DNA of 40,875 nt, taken from the NCBI RefSeq assembly GCF_900753045.1, contig NZ_CAADXO010000008.1, positions 1-40,875 on the forward strand. Direction: 5' to 3'. Both the position numbers and the translations under genes were made by a program. Numbering within the stretch: position 1 is the first letter of the stretch; each line of letters starts with the position of its first letter. The DNA comes from an uncultured Phascolarctobacterium sp. GTDB lineage: Bacteria; Bacillota; Negativicutes; Acidaminococcales; Acidaminococcaceae. The notes under the pieces were generated by a model. The model was not told the DNA's origin. It worked only from the letters and a program-made list of their open reading frames with translations, and did not search any database. This document shows positions 23,883 to 31,732 of this stretch, in pieces.

Positions 23883-23927
23883 AAAACTTCGGTAGAACGC
23901 TAAATATCATCGTTCTACCGAAGTTTT
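23883..23927. repeat. terminator hairpin, direct repeat copy B
   Basis: A 17-bp perfect stem (23883-23899 with 23911-23927) and loop CTAAATATCAT. It is almost the same sequence as copy A at 22294-22342 and acts as a bidirectional terminator between the AlbA_2 gene and the convergent HxlR gene at 23933. Confidence 0.92.
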
Positions 23928-23932
23928 CGTTT

Positions 23933-24322
23933 CTATTCGTTTTTATCGTGGCAGCAGCAATGCTCTGCTTCCACAGGCTTCATGGAGCATTCCGGGCAGA
24001 TGCCTTCACCCTCCAGCAGCTTGCTGCCCCAGGCATACATGGCCTGCAGGATGGGGAAGAGGCTTTCGCCCCGCGGCGTCAGGCTATACTCAACCTTAGG
24101 CGGTACGACGGCGTACACCTTGCGCGCAATCAAGCCGTCGCCTTCCAGCTCACGTAATTGCTGGGTGAGCATCTTGGGTGTAGCCTCGGGGACGAGGCGT
24201 CGAAGTTCATTGAAGCGCAGAATTTTGCCTGACAGATGCCACAGGAGCAATGCTTTATATTTGCCGCCGATGAGCTGCAGCGTGGCAGCAACGGGACAGT
24301 TGACGTTAATGGTGTCTTTCAT
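23933..24322 (-). CDS. HxlR-family regulator with Cys/His-rich tail, divergent from copA
   Basis: A 129-residue winged-helix regulator. NCPVAATLQLIGGKYKALLLWHL (Cys9) and RFNELRRLVPEATPKMLTQQLRELEGDGL are HxlR hallmarks, followed by PPKVEYSLTPRGESLFPIL. The C-terminal tail holds CPEC and HCCCH (five Cys and two His in about 20 residues), which is not usual for HxlR proteins and could bind copper or zinc. The start at 24322 has AAAGGAT upstream. It is transcribed away from the copper ATPase gene with overlapping promoters, so it is a candidate regulator of copA-copZ. Confidence 0.87.
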   Translation of the reverse strand: MKDTINVNCPVAATLQLIGGKYKALLLWHLSGKILRFNELRRLVPEATPKMLTQQLRELEGDGLIARKVYAVVPPKVEYSLTPRGESLFPILQAMYAWGSKLLEGEGICPECSMKPVEAEHCCCHDKNE

Positions 24323-24385
24323 TTTGATTATCCTTTCTGCATGGAGCAACGAAGCTGAGATGTTATTTTACAGTATCTTTTTGTA

Positions 24386-24475
24386 TACTATCTACCTAAA
24401 TAGTGCATTCTTGAAATAAAGGTAGCGTTTGCTATAATAATAGCAGACAAAATTTTTTACGTCAAATAGATAGTA
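24386..24475. promoter_or_regulatory. overlapping divergent promoters and HxlR-like operators between hxlR and copA
   Basis: Plus strand: TTGAAA (24411-24416), 16 bp, TATAAT (24433-24438) for copA, with an upstream TGC extension. Minus strand: TTGACG (24460-24465), 17 bp, TATTAT (24437-24442) for the HxlR gene. The two -10 boxes overlap inside the palindrome GCTATAATAATAGC (24431-24444). ACTAT-N8-ATAGT (24387-24404) lies upstream of the copA -35, and TACTATCTA (24386-24394) recurs inverted as TAGATAGTA (24467-24475). These halves resemble known YodB/CatR-type HxlR sites. Confidence 0.75.
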
Positions 24476-24491
24476 AACGAAAGGAGCCACG

Positions 24492-26753
24492 ATGAAAAAA
24501 CAATTACTTGATATAACGGGCATGAGCTGCAGTGCCTGCTCTTCGCGCATCGAAAAGGTTGTCAACAGGATGCAGGGCGTGGAGCAGATGAGCGTTAATC
24601 TGCTGAAAAATAATGCGCACGTTACTTTTGATGAAAGCGTTGTAGATGAAAAAGCAATTATCGCCCGCATTGAAAAGCTGGGCTTTGGCGCCAGCGTACA
24701 TGTTGCAGGCGCGGCCTCTGCACCGGTGGTGCAGCAGGATACGGCGGCGCAGGAGATGGAGGAGATGCGGCAGCGTCTTATCGGCTCGCTGTTTTTTGCC
24801 GGTCTTGTCTTTTATCAGCACATGGGGCGCATGTGGGGCTGGCCGCTGCCAGGCTTTATTCTGGGGCAGGAAAACGAGCTGATTAACGCTTTGCTGCAGA
24901 TGCTGTGGTGTATTCCGGTGCTCTTTATCGACCGCAAGTATTTTATCCACGGCATGCGCAATCTTTTAAGCGGTGCGCCTAATATGGATTCGCTGATTGC
25001 CGTGGGTAGCGGTGCATCCTTTATTTACGGTTTATATTCCGTATTTGGCATGGCGTATGCCTTTGGTCATAATCGCCTTGATTTGCTGCCGGGCTTTGCC
25101 GATGCTTTGTATTTTGAAGCGAGTGCTGTAATTTTAGCACTTGTAACTGTAGGCAAATTTATGGAGGCGCGGGCAAAGAGCCACACATCTGATGCGATTA
25201 AGGAGCTGATGAACCTTACGCCGAAAACGGCACTTGTCGAGCGTCACGGTCTGCAGGGAGAAATACCTGTAGAGGAGGTTGTGACAGGCGACGTGCTGAT
25301 TGTAAAAAGCGGTGCTTCCGTGCCTGTGGACGGCAAAATTATTGATGGCAGCGCCGCCCTGGACGAAAGCGCACTGACAGGTGAAAGCCTGCCGGTAGAT
25401 AAAACAATCGGTGACAAGGTTATCGGCGGCACTATTAACAGAAGCGGTTACTTTAAGATGGAAGCAACTGCGATTGGCGCAGATACAGCCTTGGCGAAGA
25501 TTATTGCACTGGTTGATGAAGCAACTTCCTCGAAAGCGCCTATTGCCAAGCTGGCTGATAAGGTGAGCGGTTATTTTGTACCTGCCGTTATCAGCATTGC
25601 AGTGATAGCAGCCGGTATTTGGCTGGCGCTCGGCGCAAGCTGGCATTTTGCGCTGACGATTGCTATTTCTGTGCTCGTTATTTCCTGTCCCTGTGCTTTG
25701 GGTTTGGCGACGCCGACGGCGATTATGGTAGGCACAGGGCGCGGTGCAAAGAGCGGTATTCTGATTAAATCGGCAACAGCGCTGGAAACGGCGCATAAGG
25801 TTGACACCGTTATTTTAGACAAAACAGGCACTATTACGGCAGGTAAGCCGGTGGTGACGGATATTTTGCCGGTGAAGGGCAGCGAAGCTGAATTGCTGGC
25901 CTTTGCCGCAGGCTTGGAAAAGCTGTCGGAGCATCCGTTGGGTGAAGCGATTGTTGCTGCTGCCGAAGCAAAGCAGCTTGCTTTGCCGGAAGCCGGCAAT
26001 TATAAGCAAATCCCCGGTCAGGGCGTTACGGCAGAGCTTGCGGGAGCTGAATGTGCAGCAGGCAATCTCAAGCTGCTGGAGGCGTTGAATGTTGATGTCA
26101 GCAGTTTGATGGAACAGTATGACAAGCTGGCAGCTCAGGGCAAAACACCGTTATATTTTGTACGTGCAGGCGAGCTTTTAGGCTGTATTGCTGTTGCCGA
26201 TACCGTGAAGCCGACAAGCAGGGAGGCAATCGGCAAGCTGCAGGCAATGGGCATGCGTGTGCTGATGGTAACAGGTGATAACCGGGCGACGGCGGAAGCC
26301 ATTCGTGCGCAGGTAGGCGTAGATGAGGCTGTTGCTCAGGTACTTCCGCAGGATAAGGAAGCGGTGGTACGCAAGCTGCAGCAGGAGGGTCATATTGTCG
26401 CTATGGTAGGCGACGGCATCAACGATGCGCCGGCGTTGGCACGTGCCGATGTGGGCATTGCTATCGGTGCCGGCACGGATATTGCTATTGAGGCTGCTGA
26501 TATGGTTCTGATCAAGAGCGATTTGCTGGATGTGGCGAAGGCTATCCGTTTAAGCCGCAGTGTGATGACCAATATCAAGGAAAATCTTTTCTGGGCCTTT
26601 ATTTATAATGCCGTCGGTATTCCGTTTGCCGCAGGTGTATTTTATATAGCCTTCGGCTGGCTGCTGAACCCGCTGATTGCAGCGGCGGCGATGAGCTGCA
26701 GCAGTGTTTCTGTTGTTACTAACGCACTAAGACTGCGTTTTATAAAATTGTAA
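24492..26753 (+). CDS. copA: copper-translocating P1B-type ATPase
   Basis: A 753-residue P-type ATPase exporting Cu(I). One N-terminal heavy-metal domain (about 1-68) has the metal motif GMSCSAC (Cys13, Cys16). The core has the membrane CPC motif in ISCPCALGLATPT (about 399-401), phosphorylation motif DKTGTIT (about 441), the P1B His-Pro motif SEHPLGEAI and GDGINDAPALARADVG. The intracellular dodecapeptide and MSCSSVSVVTNALRLR at the C-terminus match copper pumps. A good GAAAGGAG site precedes the ATG. It is followed by copZ after 19 bases, forming a copper efflux operon. Confidence 0.95.
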   Translation: MKKQLLDITGMSCSACSSRIEKVVNRMQGVEQMSVNLLKNNAHVTFDESVVDEKAIIARIEKLGFGASVHVAGAASAPVVQQDTAAQEMEEMRQRLIGSLFFAGLVFYQHMGRMWGWPLPGFILGQENELINALLQMLWCIPVLFIDRKYFIHGMRNLLSGAPNMDSLIAVGSGASFIYGLYSVFGMAYAFGHNRLDLLPGFADALYFEASAVILALVTVGKFMEARAKSHTSDAIKELMNLTPKTALVERHGLQGEIPVEEVVTGDVLIVKSGASVPVDGKIIDGSAALDESALTGESLPVDKTIGDKVIGGTINRSGYFKMEATAIGADTALAKIIALVDEATSSKAPIAKLADKVSGYFVPAVISIAVIAAGIWLALGASWHFALTIAISVLVISCPCALGLATPTAIMVGTGRGAKSGILIKSATALETAHKVDTVILDKTGTITAGKPVVTDILPVKGSEAELLAFAAGLEKLSEHPLGEAIVAAAEAKQLALPEAGNYKQIPGQGVTAELAGAECAAGNLKLLEALNVDVSSLMEQYDKLAAQGKTPLYFVRAGELLGCIAVADTVKPTSREAIGKLQAMGMRVLMVTGDNRATAEAIRAQVGVDEAVAQVLPQDKEAVVRKLQQEGHIVAMVGDGINDAPALARADVGIAIGAGTDIAIEAADMVLIKSDLLDVAKAIRLSRSVMTNIKENLFWAFIYNAVGIPFAAGVFYIAFGWLLNPLIAAAAMSCSSVSVVTNALRLRFIKL

Positions 26754-26772
26754 TTGCAAAGGAGATTTTATC

Positions 26773-26979
26773 ATGACTAAGACTATTGCTATCGAAGGTA
26801 TGCATTGCCAGCACTGCGTTGGCGCCGTTAAGAAAGCACTTGCTGCTGTAGCAGGTGTAACTAATGTTGTTGTTTCCCTGGAAAACAGTAATGCGGTTGT
26901 TGAGGGCGCAGGCCTGGATGACGCAGTTTTGAAGGCTGCTGTTGAAGATACCGGCTTTGATGTAACCGCCATCAACTGA
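26773..26979 (+). CDS. copZ: copper chaperone (heavy-metal-associated domain protein)
   Basis: A 68-residue ferredoxin-like HMA domain protein with the Cu(I) motif GMHCQHC (Cys12, Cys15), the expected VKKALAAVAGVTNVVVSLE helix-strand and GLDDAVLKAAVEDTGFDV end. It would deliver Cu(I) to the CopA metal domain. Ribosome site AAAGGAG. Last gene of the copper operon. Confidence 0.93.
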   Translation: MTKTIAIEGMHCQHCVGAVKKALAAVAGVTNVVVSLENSNAVVEGAGLDDAVLKAAVEDTGFDVTAIN

Positions 26980-26990
26980 AAATAAGCACA

Positions 26991-27052
26991 AAAAAACGCC
27001 GCGTAAAGCGGCGTTTAAGCTGGTAAAAAGGTCGCTGCGCAGCGGCCTTTTT
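26991..27052. terminator. tandem terminators after copZ
   Basis: First hairpin: AAACGCCGC (26994-27002) with GCGGCGTTT (27008-27016). Second: a long near-perfect palindrome AAAAAGGTCGCTGC with GCAGCGGCCTTTTT (27025-27052), flanked by A and T runs and thus usable by the convergent gene at 27054. Confidence 0.85.
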
Positions 27053-27053
27053 C

Positions 27054-27260
27054 TTATGCAAATATTTCTGCTATAGCAGGCGGAAGCATATCAAGTGCGC
27101 TTGCTGTCATAAATGCGGCAGCAATGGCTACGACGATAAAAGCAGCAGCGTGCGGATAATCCTTTTTGCGTACGGAAGAGAAGATGGCACGCAGGGATAA
27201 AAGCAGAATCAGACCCCAGATATAGGGCCCGGTTACTTCATGGAAAAATTTTTCAAACAT
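27054..27260 (-). CDS. small two-span membrane protein of unknown function
   Basis: A 68-residue protein with two hydrophobic segments (about 10-28 and 38-58) separated by the basic loop SSVRKKDYPH. AAGGAG lies at a proper distance before the ATG, and it is bounded by terminators, which supports a real gene. I do not recognise the family. No stable partner is visible in the neighbourhood. Confidence 0.65.
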   Translation of the reverse strand: MFEKFFHEVTGPYIWGLILLLSLRAIFSSVRKKDYPHAAAFIVVAIAAAFMTASALDMLPPAIAEIFA

Positions 27261-27317
27261 GATAACACTCCTTGCTGACTGAAAAATGTGTTTAAGCAGA
27301 TATAGATATACAGATAA

Positions 27318-27343
27318 TAAAAAAACACCCGCAATAGCAGGTG
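27318..27343 (-). terminator. terminator of the tRNA cluster
   Basis: On the minus strand CACCTGC and GCGGGTG form a stem with loop TATT, followed by seven T. It lies 12 bases after the CCA end of tRNA-Phe. Confidence 0.9.
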
Positions 27344-27355
27344 CTGTTTTTGGAT

Positions 27356-27431
27356 TGGTGCCTCAGCACAGAATCGAACTGTGGACACAAGGATTTTCAG
27401 TCCTTTGCTCTACCAACTGAGCTACCGAGGC
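27356..27431 (-). tRNA. tRNA-Phe (GAA)
   Basis: A full cloverleaf of 76 bases including encoded CCA. The anticodon loop is CTGAAAA, giving GAA. The D-arm contains TAGCTCAGTTGGTAGAGC and the T-loop TTCGATT. Last tRNA of a five-gene minus-strand transcript. Confidence 0.97.
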
Positions 27432-27435
27432 GTAA

Positions 27436-27512
27436 TGGCGACCCGGATGGGACTCGAACCCACGACCTCCGCCGTGACAGGGCGGCATTCTAACCAACTG
27501 AACCACCGGGCC
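27436..27512 (-). tRNA. tRNA-Asp (GTC)
   Basis: 77 bases including encoded CCA. The anticodon loop CTGTCAC gives GTC; the T-arm contains GGGTTCGAGTCCC. Four bases separate it from tRNA-Phe. Confidence 0.97.
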
Positions 27513-27544
27513 ATTACAATATTGAGGCAAAATGGGCAAAAAAA

Positions 27545-27620
27545 TGGTGGGCGCTAACGGGATCGAACCGCTGACATTCTGCTTGTAAGGCAGACGCTCT
27601 CCCAGCTGAGCTAAGCGCCC
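27545..27620 (-). tRNA. tRNA-Val (TAC)
   Basis: 76 bases including encoded CCA. The anticodon loop TTACAAG gives TAC. The acceptor stem GGGCGCT pairs with AGCGCCC. Confidence 0.97.
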
Positions 27621-27625
27621 GTATT

Positions 27626-27700
27626 TGGTGACCGGTGGGGGAATCGAACCCCCGATACCGCCGTGAAAGGGCGGTGTCTTAACCGCTTGACCAACCGGCC
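27626..27700 (-). tRNA. tRNA-Glu (TTC)
   Basis: 75 bases including encoded CCA. The anticodon loop CTTTCAC gives TTC; the acceptor starts GGCCGGT and ends ACCGGTCA-CCA. Confidence 0.97.
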
Positions 27701-27705
27701 AAATG

Positions 27706-27781
27706 TGGTGACCCATGTAGGCCTCGAACCTACGACACCCTGATTAAGAGTCAGGTGCTCTACCAACTGAGCTAATGGGCC
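27706..27781 (-). tRNA. tRNA-Lys (CTT)
   Basis: 76 bases including encoded CCA. The anticodon stem CCTGA/TCAGG encloses CTCTTAA, giving CTT. It is the first tRNA after the promoter at 27801-27829. Confidence 0.95.
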
Positions 27782-27800
27782 GTGGTCACGTTACTTGATT

Positions 27801-27829
27801 ATAATACTCTATATGCAGAAAAATGTCAA
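27801..27829 (-). promoter_or_regulatory. promoter of the tRNA cluster
   Basis: On the minus strand TTGACA (27824-27829), 17 bp, TATTAT (27801-27806); tRNA-Lys starts about 20 bases downstream of the -10 box. Confidence 0.8.
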
Positions 27830-27877
27830 GCACTTTTTTCAAAAAAACTTAAAAAATCCTCGGAAGCATAAAAACAT

Positions 27878-27906
27878 TTGACTATGCATCTAGAAAAGCA
27901 TACAAT
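27878..27906 (+). promoter_or_regulatory. promoter of the flavoprotein gene
   Basis: TTGACT (27878-27883), 17 bp, TACAAT (27901-27906). The start codon is 48 bases further on. Confidence 0.7.
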
Positions 27907-27953
27907 TAAAGTGTTATAGTAGGTTCTAAATTTTTTGTACGGAGGATAGACTT

Positions 27954-28826
27954 ATGGATTACGATATTGCCGTTATTGGTGGTGGTCCTGCCGGCGTATC
28001 TGCAGCGATTACTGCAGCCAGCAAGGGACGTAAGGTTGTTCTGTTTGAAGCCCATGGCTTCAGCCCCCGTCTGCGTAGTGTAGCGCAGATTACAGATTAT
28101 ATGGGTATACCCGATATTTCCGGTACTGCGCTTATGGATATTTTTGTAAATCATCTCAAGCAGATGGAAGTAGATATTATTGAGGCCAAAATTATTTCTT
28201 TGCGTGAAGTAGGCGAAGGCTTTATGCTGGGTACGCCGCATGGTGAATATTCTGCGGATTCCGTAGTATTGGCAACCGGTATTTCCCGCTCTACCCTTTT
28301 CCCGGGTGAAAAGGAATTTTTGGGTAAGGGCGTAAGCTACTGCGCTGTTGTTGATGCTGATAAATATAAGGGCAAGTCCGTGGCTGCTATTGCTACTGTA
28401 CCTGATGCTCTGGAAGAGGTTGAATATCTGGCAGACCAGTGCGAGCATGTATTCTTCTTCCCGCTGTATTCCGGTTTTGTTCCGCCCAAAAAGAAAAATA
28501 TTACTGTAGTGCTTGATAAGCCGACAGAAATTACCGGTACCGACAAGGTTACCGGCTTGCGTGCAGGTGATGATTTTTACAGCGTTAAAGCTACCTTTGT
28601 TTTCCGCGCCAGCGACCCGCTCAACAGCTTCCTGCCGGGATTGGAAATCCGCGGCCGCAGCATTTATGTTGATGATCAGGCGCAAACAAATATTGAAGGC
28701 GTTTTTGCCGGCGGTGACTGCACAGGTCAGCCTTGGCAGGTAAACCGTGCTGCCGGTCAGGGCCAAAAGGCTGCTCTTTCGGCAATCCGCTATCTTGCAC
28801 GTCGCGATGAGGGAATCGGCTATTAA
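27954..28826 (+). CDS. thioredoxin-reductase-like FAD protein lacking the CxxC pair
   Basis: A 290-residue class II pyridine nucleotide-disulfide oxidoreductase-like flavoprotein. FAD is bound by IAVIGGGPAGVSAAI at the N-terminus and GVFAGGDCTGQPWQVNRAAGQG at the C-terminus. At the place of the thioredoxin-reductase active site CATC the protein has Cys130-Ala-Val-Val, so the second cysteine is missing. The NADPH-binding GxGxxA motif expected next is also absent (AAIATVPDALEEVEYL). It is therefore unlikely to be a classical NADPH-thioredoxin reductase; another electron donor and acceptor should be considered. Ribosome site GGAGG. The serS gene follows 78 bases downstream. Confidence 0.82.
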   Translation: MDYDIAVIGGGPAGVSAAITAASKGRKVVLFEAHGFSPRLRSVAQITDYMGIPDISGTALMDIFVNHLKQMEVDIIEAKIISLREVGEGFMLGTPHGEYSADSVVLATGISRSTLFPGEKEFLGKGVSYCAVVDADKYKGKSVAAIATVPDALEEVEYLADQCEHVFFFPLYSGFVPPKKKNITVVLDKPTEITGTDKVTGLRAGDDFYSVKATFVFRASDPLNSFLPGLEIRGRSIYVDDQAQTNIEGVFAGGDCTGQPWQVNRAAGQGQKAALSAIRYLARRDEGIGY

Positions 28827-28904
28827 AAATTGCAGTAAAATCTTTTATCCCGGCGTGATTTATGCTACAATATAAGTTATGATAAATTGTTTGGAGGCTA
28901 TATT

Positions 28905-30185
28905 ATGTTAGATTTAAAATTCGTCCGCGAAAATCCGAAGCTGGTCGAAGAGGCTGTAAAAAGCCGTAATGGCAGCCTTGATTTGACTGAATTCCTGGAA
29001 CTGGATAAACAACGTCGTGAAATTACCCAACAGGTAGAAGCACTGAAAAAAGAACGCAACACTGCATCTCAGGAGATCGGCAAGCTGAAAAAAGCCGGTC
29101 AGGATGCTGCTGAACAGATGGCTGCAGTTCGTGCTCTCGGCGATAAAATTGCTGCAGATGACAAGGAACTGAAAGAGATTGAAGAAAAAATCAAAAGCAT
29201 TCTGCTGACTATTCCTAACGTTCCTGCCGAAGATGTTCCCGTAGGCAAGGATGATACCTGCAACCCGGTTATCCGCACCTGGGGCGAACCGACTAAATTT
29301 GATTTTGAACCTAAGGCTCACTGGGATATCGGTGAAAACCTGGGCATTCTGGATTTCGAACGTGGCGTTAAGGTTAGCGGTGCACGTTATGTATTCTATC
29401 GTGGCATGGGCTCCCGTCTGGAGCGTGCCGTTATCAACTTCTTCCTGGATGTACACACCAGAAAGCATGGCTATACCGAATTTTTCCCGCCGTTCATCGT
29501 TAACGGTGCAAGCATGCAGGGTACCGGCCAATTGCCGAAATTTGCTGAGGATATGTACAAGCTGGAAAACGGCGATATGTACCTGATTCCGACTGCAGAG
29601 GTTCCTGTAACTAACTATCATCGTGATGATATTCTGACCGGCGACGAGCTGCCGCTGAAATATACCGCATACAGCGCTTGCTTCCGTGCAGAAGCCGGTG
29701 CTGCAGGCCGTGATACCCGTGGTCTGATCCGTATGCATCAGTTCAATAAGGTTGAGCTGGTTAAATTCACCAAACCGGAAGAATCCTGGGCTGAGCTGGA
29801 CAAGCTGACCAACGATGCTGAAGAAGTCCTGCAATTACTGGGCCTGCCGTACCATGTTGTACGTCTGTGCACCGGTGACCTGGGCTTCAGCTCTGCTACC
29901 ACCTATGACCTCGAAGTATGGCTGCCGGCAGCAAACTGCTACCGTGAAATTTCTTCCTGCTCCAACTTCCTGGACTTCCAGGCACGCCGTGCTAACATCC
30001 GCTTCCGTCGTGATGCAAAATCCAAACCGGAATTTGTACATACCCTTAACGGCAGTGGTGTAGCTGTTGGCCGTACCGTTGCTGCTATTCTGGAAAACTA
30101 TCAGCAGGCTGATGGCAGCGTAGTTGTTCCTGAGGTTCTGCGTCCTTACATGGGCTGCGATGTAATTCCCGCTCCGAAAAAATAA
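28905..30185 (+). CDS. serS: seryl-tRNA synthetase
   Basis: A 426-residue class II aminoacyl-tRNA synthetase. The N-terminal coiled-coil arm that contacts tRNA-Ser (about 27-105) is followed by the catalytic domain with motif 2 in FRAEAGAAGRDTRGLIRMHQF and motif 3 in SGVAVGRTVAAILENYQ. The start at 28905 follows GGAGG; the TTG at 28887 lies upstream of that site and is not needed. Length is normal. It ends in a terminator. Confidence 0.96.
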   Translation: MLDLKFVRENPKLVEEAVKSRNGSLDLTEFLELDKQRREITQQVEALKKERNTASQEIGKLKKAGQDAAEQMAAVRALGDKIAADDKELKEIEEKIKSILLTIPNVPAEDVPVGKDDTCNPVIRTWGEPTKFDFEPKAHWDIGENLGILDFERGVKVSGARYVFYRGMGSRLERAVINFFLDVHTRKHGYTEFFPPFIVNGASMQGTGQLPKFAEDMYKLENGDMYLIPTAEVPVTNYHRDDILTGDELPLKYTAYSACFRAEAGAAGRDTRGLIRMHQFNKVELVKFTKPEESWAELDKLTNDAEEVLQLLGLPYHVVRLCTGDLGFSSATTYDLEVWLPAANCYREISSCSNFLDFQARRANIRFRRDAKSKPEFVHTLNGSGVAVGRTVAAILENYQQADGSVVVPEVLRPYMGCDVIPAPKK

Positions 30186-30208
30186 GCTGCGCAGATACAG
30201 CTGAATAA

Positions 30209-30257
30209 AAAAGCGTTGAAATGTTCTTTGACAGGCATTTCAACGCTTTTATTTTTT
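30209..30257 (+). terminator. terminator of serS
   Basis: A 15-bp perfect stem (30209-30223 with 30236-30250) followed by ATTTTTT. Confidence 0.92.
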
Positions 30258-30404
30258 GCCTGCCGTATTAAGATATGTTTCTGTTGTTTCATATGTTTTA
30301 TGGCGAAATTTTCGCTATTTTACAGTCAAAAATGAGCCAATCCGTGATTATTGGAAAATTTTCCCGTTCTCCTCGAAAAAAATCAATTTTTTGCCGTTTT
30401 CCTA

Positions 30405-30432
30405 TTGTACTTTCAGATTATTGTGGTACAAT
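30405..30432 (+). promoter_or_regulatory. promoter of the decarboxylase gene
   Basis: TTGTAC (30405-30410), 16 bp, TACAAT (30427-30432), about 40 bases before the ATG. No other feature is seen in 30258-30404. Confidence 0.6.
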
Positions 30433-30472
30433 CATAGAAGAAAAAATAATGCAATAGCAAGGGGAGAGTGTT

Positions 30473-31678
30473 ATGAGTAATAAAAAACATTTCCAAATAA
30501 GCCAACAGGCTGTAGAAAAATTGGCGGTACGTTTCGGTACACCGCTGTTAGTACTTTCTCTTGATGAAATCAAAAAGAACTACAAGGTTTTGAAAAAATA
30601 TATGCCGCGTGTCAAAATTCATTATGCGATTAAGGCTAATCCTCATCCGGAAATTTTGCGGGTAATGGCAGATATGGGCTCCTGCTTTGATGTAGCAAGC
30701 GACGGAGAAATCCGCACCCTGCATGATATGGGCGTTGATGGCGGCCGTCTGATTTACGCCAATCCGGTAAAAACAGGTGTTGGCCTGGAGGCCTGCCGCA
30801 GCTGTGGTGTGCGCAAGATGACCTTTGACAGCGCCAGTGAAATAGATAAAATAAAAAAACAGTGCCCGGATGCGACTGTACTGCTCAGACTGCGTATCGA
30901 CAATTCCTCGGCACATGTTGATCTGAATAAAAAATTCGGTGCTGCGCGTGAAAATGCGCTGGCACTGATGCAGCAGGCTAAGGAAGCAGGCCTGGATATG
31001 GGCGGCATTGCCTTTCATGTAGGCAGCCAGACTGTCAGCGCTGATCCTTATCTGCATGCGCTGGATATTGCGCGTGAGCTGTTTGAGGAGGCTGAGGCAG
31101 CAGGCCTGAAGCTGCGCATTCTTGATATCGGCGGCGGCTTCCCTATTCCTGAGCCGAAGGTAAAATTCAATCTGCCGGAAATGCTGCGCCAAATCAATGC
31201 GCGTTTGGATGAAGATTTTGCCGATGCCGAAATTTGGGCCGAACCGGGCCGTTATATTTGCGGCACGGCGGTTAATCTGATTACCAGCGTCATCGGCGTT
31301 ACCGAGCGCGGCGGTCAGCCCTGGTACTTCCTAGATGAGGGCTTATACGGAACCTTCTCCGGCGTGCTCTTTGACCAGTGGGATTTCAAGCTCATCAGCT
31401 TCCGTGAGGGTGAGGAAAAGGTGGCAGCGACGTTCGCCGGACCGAGCTGTGATTCCTTGGATATTATGTTCCGCGGACGCCTGACAGTACCGCTGCAGGT
31501 TGGCGATTTGCTGCTGGTTCCCAGCTGCGGTGCCTATACCTCTGCCAGTGCAACTACCTTTAACGGCTTCAGCAAGGCTAAGTTCGTTATCTGGGAGCGC
31601 GTAAAGGCTGAGGTTGAGCCTGTTGCCGCCGTTGGCCGCGTTGAGATGAACCAGTCTGTAGCTCAGGCTGTAAAATGA
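30473..31678 (+). CDS. lysine/ornithine decarboxylase, fold type III PLP enzyme
   Basis: A 401-residue alanine-racemase-fold decarboxylase close in plan to the Selenomonas ruminantium lysine/ornithine decarboxylase. PLP Lys54 lies in HYAIKANPHPEIL, FHVGSQ and DIGGGFPIPEP bind the phosphate, AEPGRYICGTAVNLITSVIG and the active-site Cys326 in GPSCDSLD complete the site. Products would be cadaverine and/or putrescine. In Negativicutes cadaverine is attached to peptidoglycan and helps hold the outer membrane, so an envelope role is likely. The residues before the PLP lysine (VKI) differ from those of the Selenomonas enzyme, so preference between Lys and Orn is open. Ribosome site GGGGAGAG. Confidence 0.88.
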   Translation: MSNKKHFQISQQAVEKLAVRFGTPLLVLSLDEIKKNYKVLKKYMPRVKIHYAIKANPHPEILRVMADMGSCFDVASDGEIRTLHDMGVDGGRLIYANPVKTGVGLEACRSCGVRKMTFDSASEIDKIKKQCPDATVLLRLRIDNSSAHVDLNKKFGAARENALALMQQAKEAGLDMGGIAFHVGSQTVSADPYLHALDIARELFEEAEAAGLKLRILDIGGGFPIPEPKVKFNLPEMLRQINARLDEDFADAEIWAEPGRYICGTAVNLITSVIGVTERGGQPWYFLDEGLYGTFSGVLFDQWDFKLISFREGEEKVAATFAGPSCDSLDIMFRGRLTVPLQVGDLLLVPSCGAYTSASATTFNGFSKAKFVIWERVKAEVEPVAAVGRVEMNQSVAQAVK

Positions 31679-31691
31679 AAATAGAATTATT

Positions 31692-31726
31692 ACCGCATCA
31701 GCGTTTAACGTTGGTGCGGTTTTTAT
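31692..31726 (+). repeat. terminator hairpin, 35-bp direct repeat copy 1
   Basis: ACCGCA at its left end pairs with TGCGGT near its right end, with inner pairing around CGTTTAACG, followed by TTTTTAT. It terminates the decarboxylase gene. Exactly the same 35 bases recur at 33277-33311, beyond the DUF4143 gene. Confidence 0.93.
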
Positions 31727-31732
31727 ATTTTA

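Noticed and set aside
27363..27716. Minus-strand open frame of 117 codons over the tRNA cluster
   Set aside because: It is a read-through of tRNA genes; all five cloverleaves are complete.
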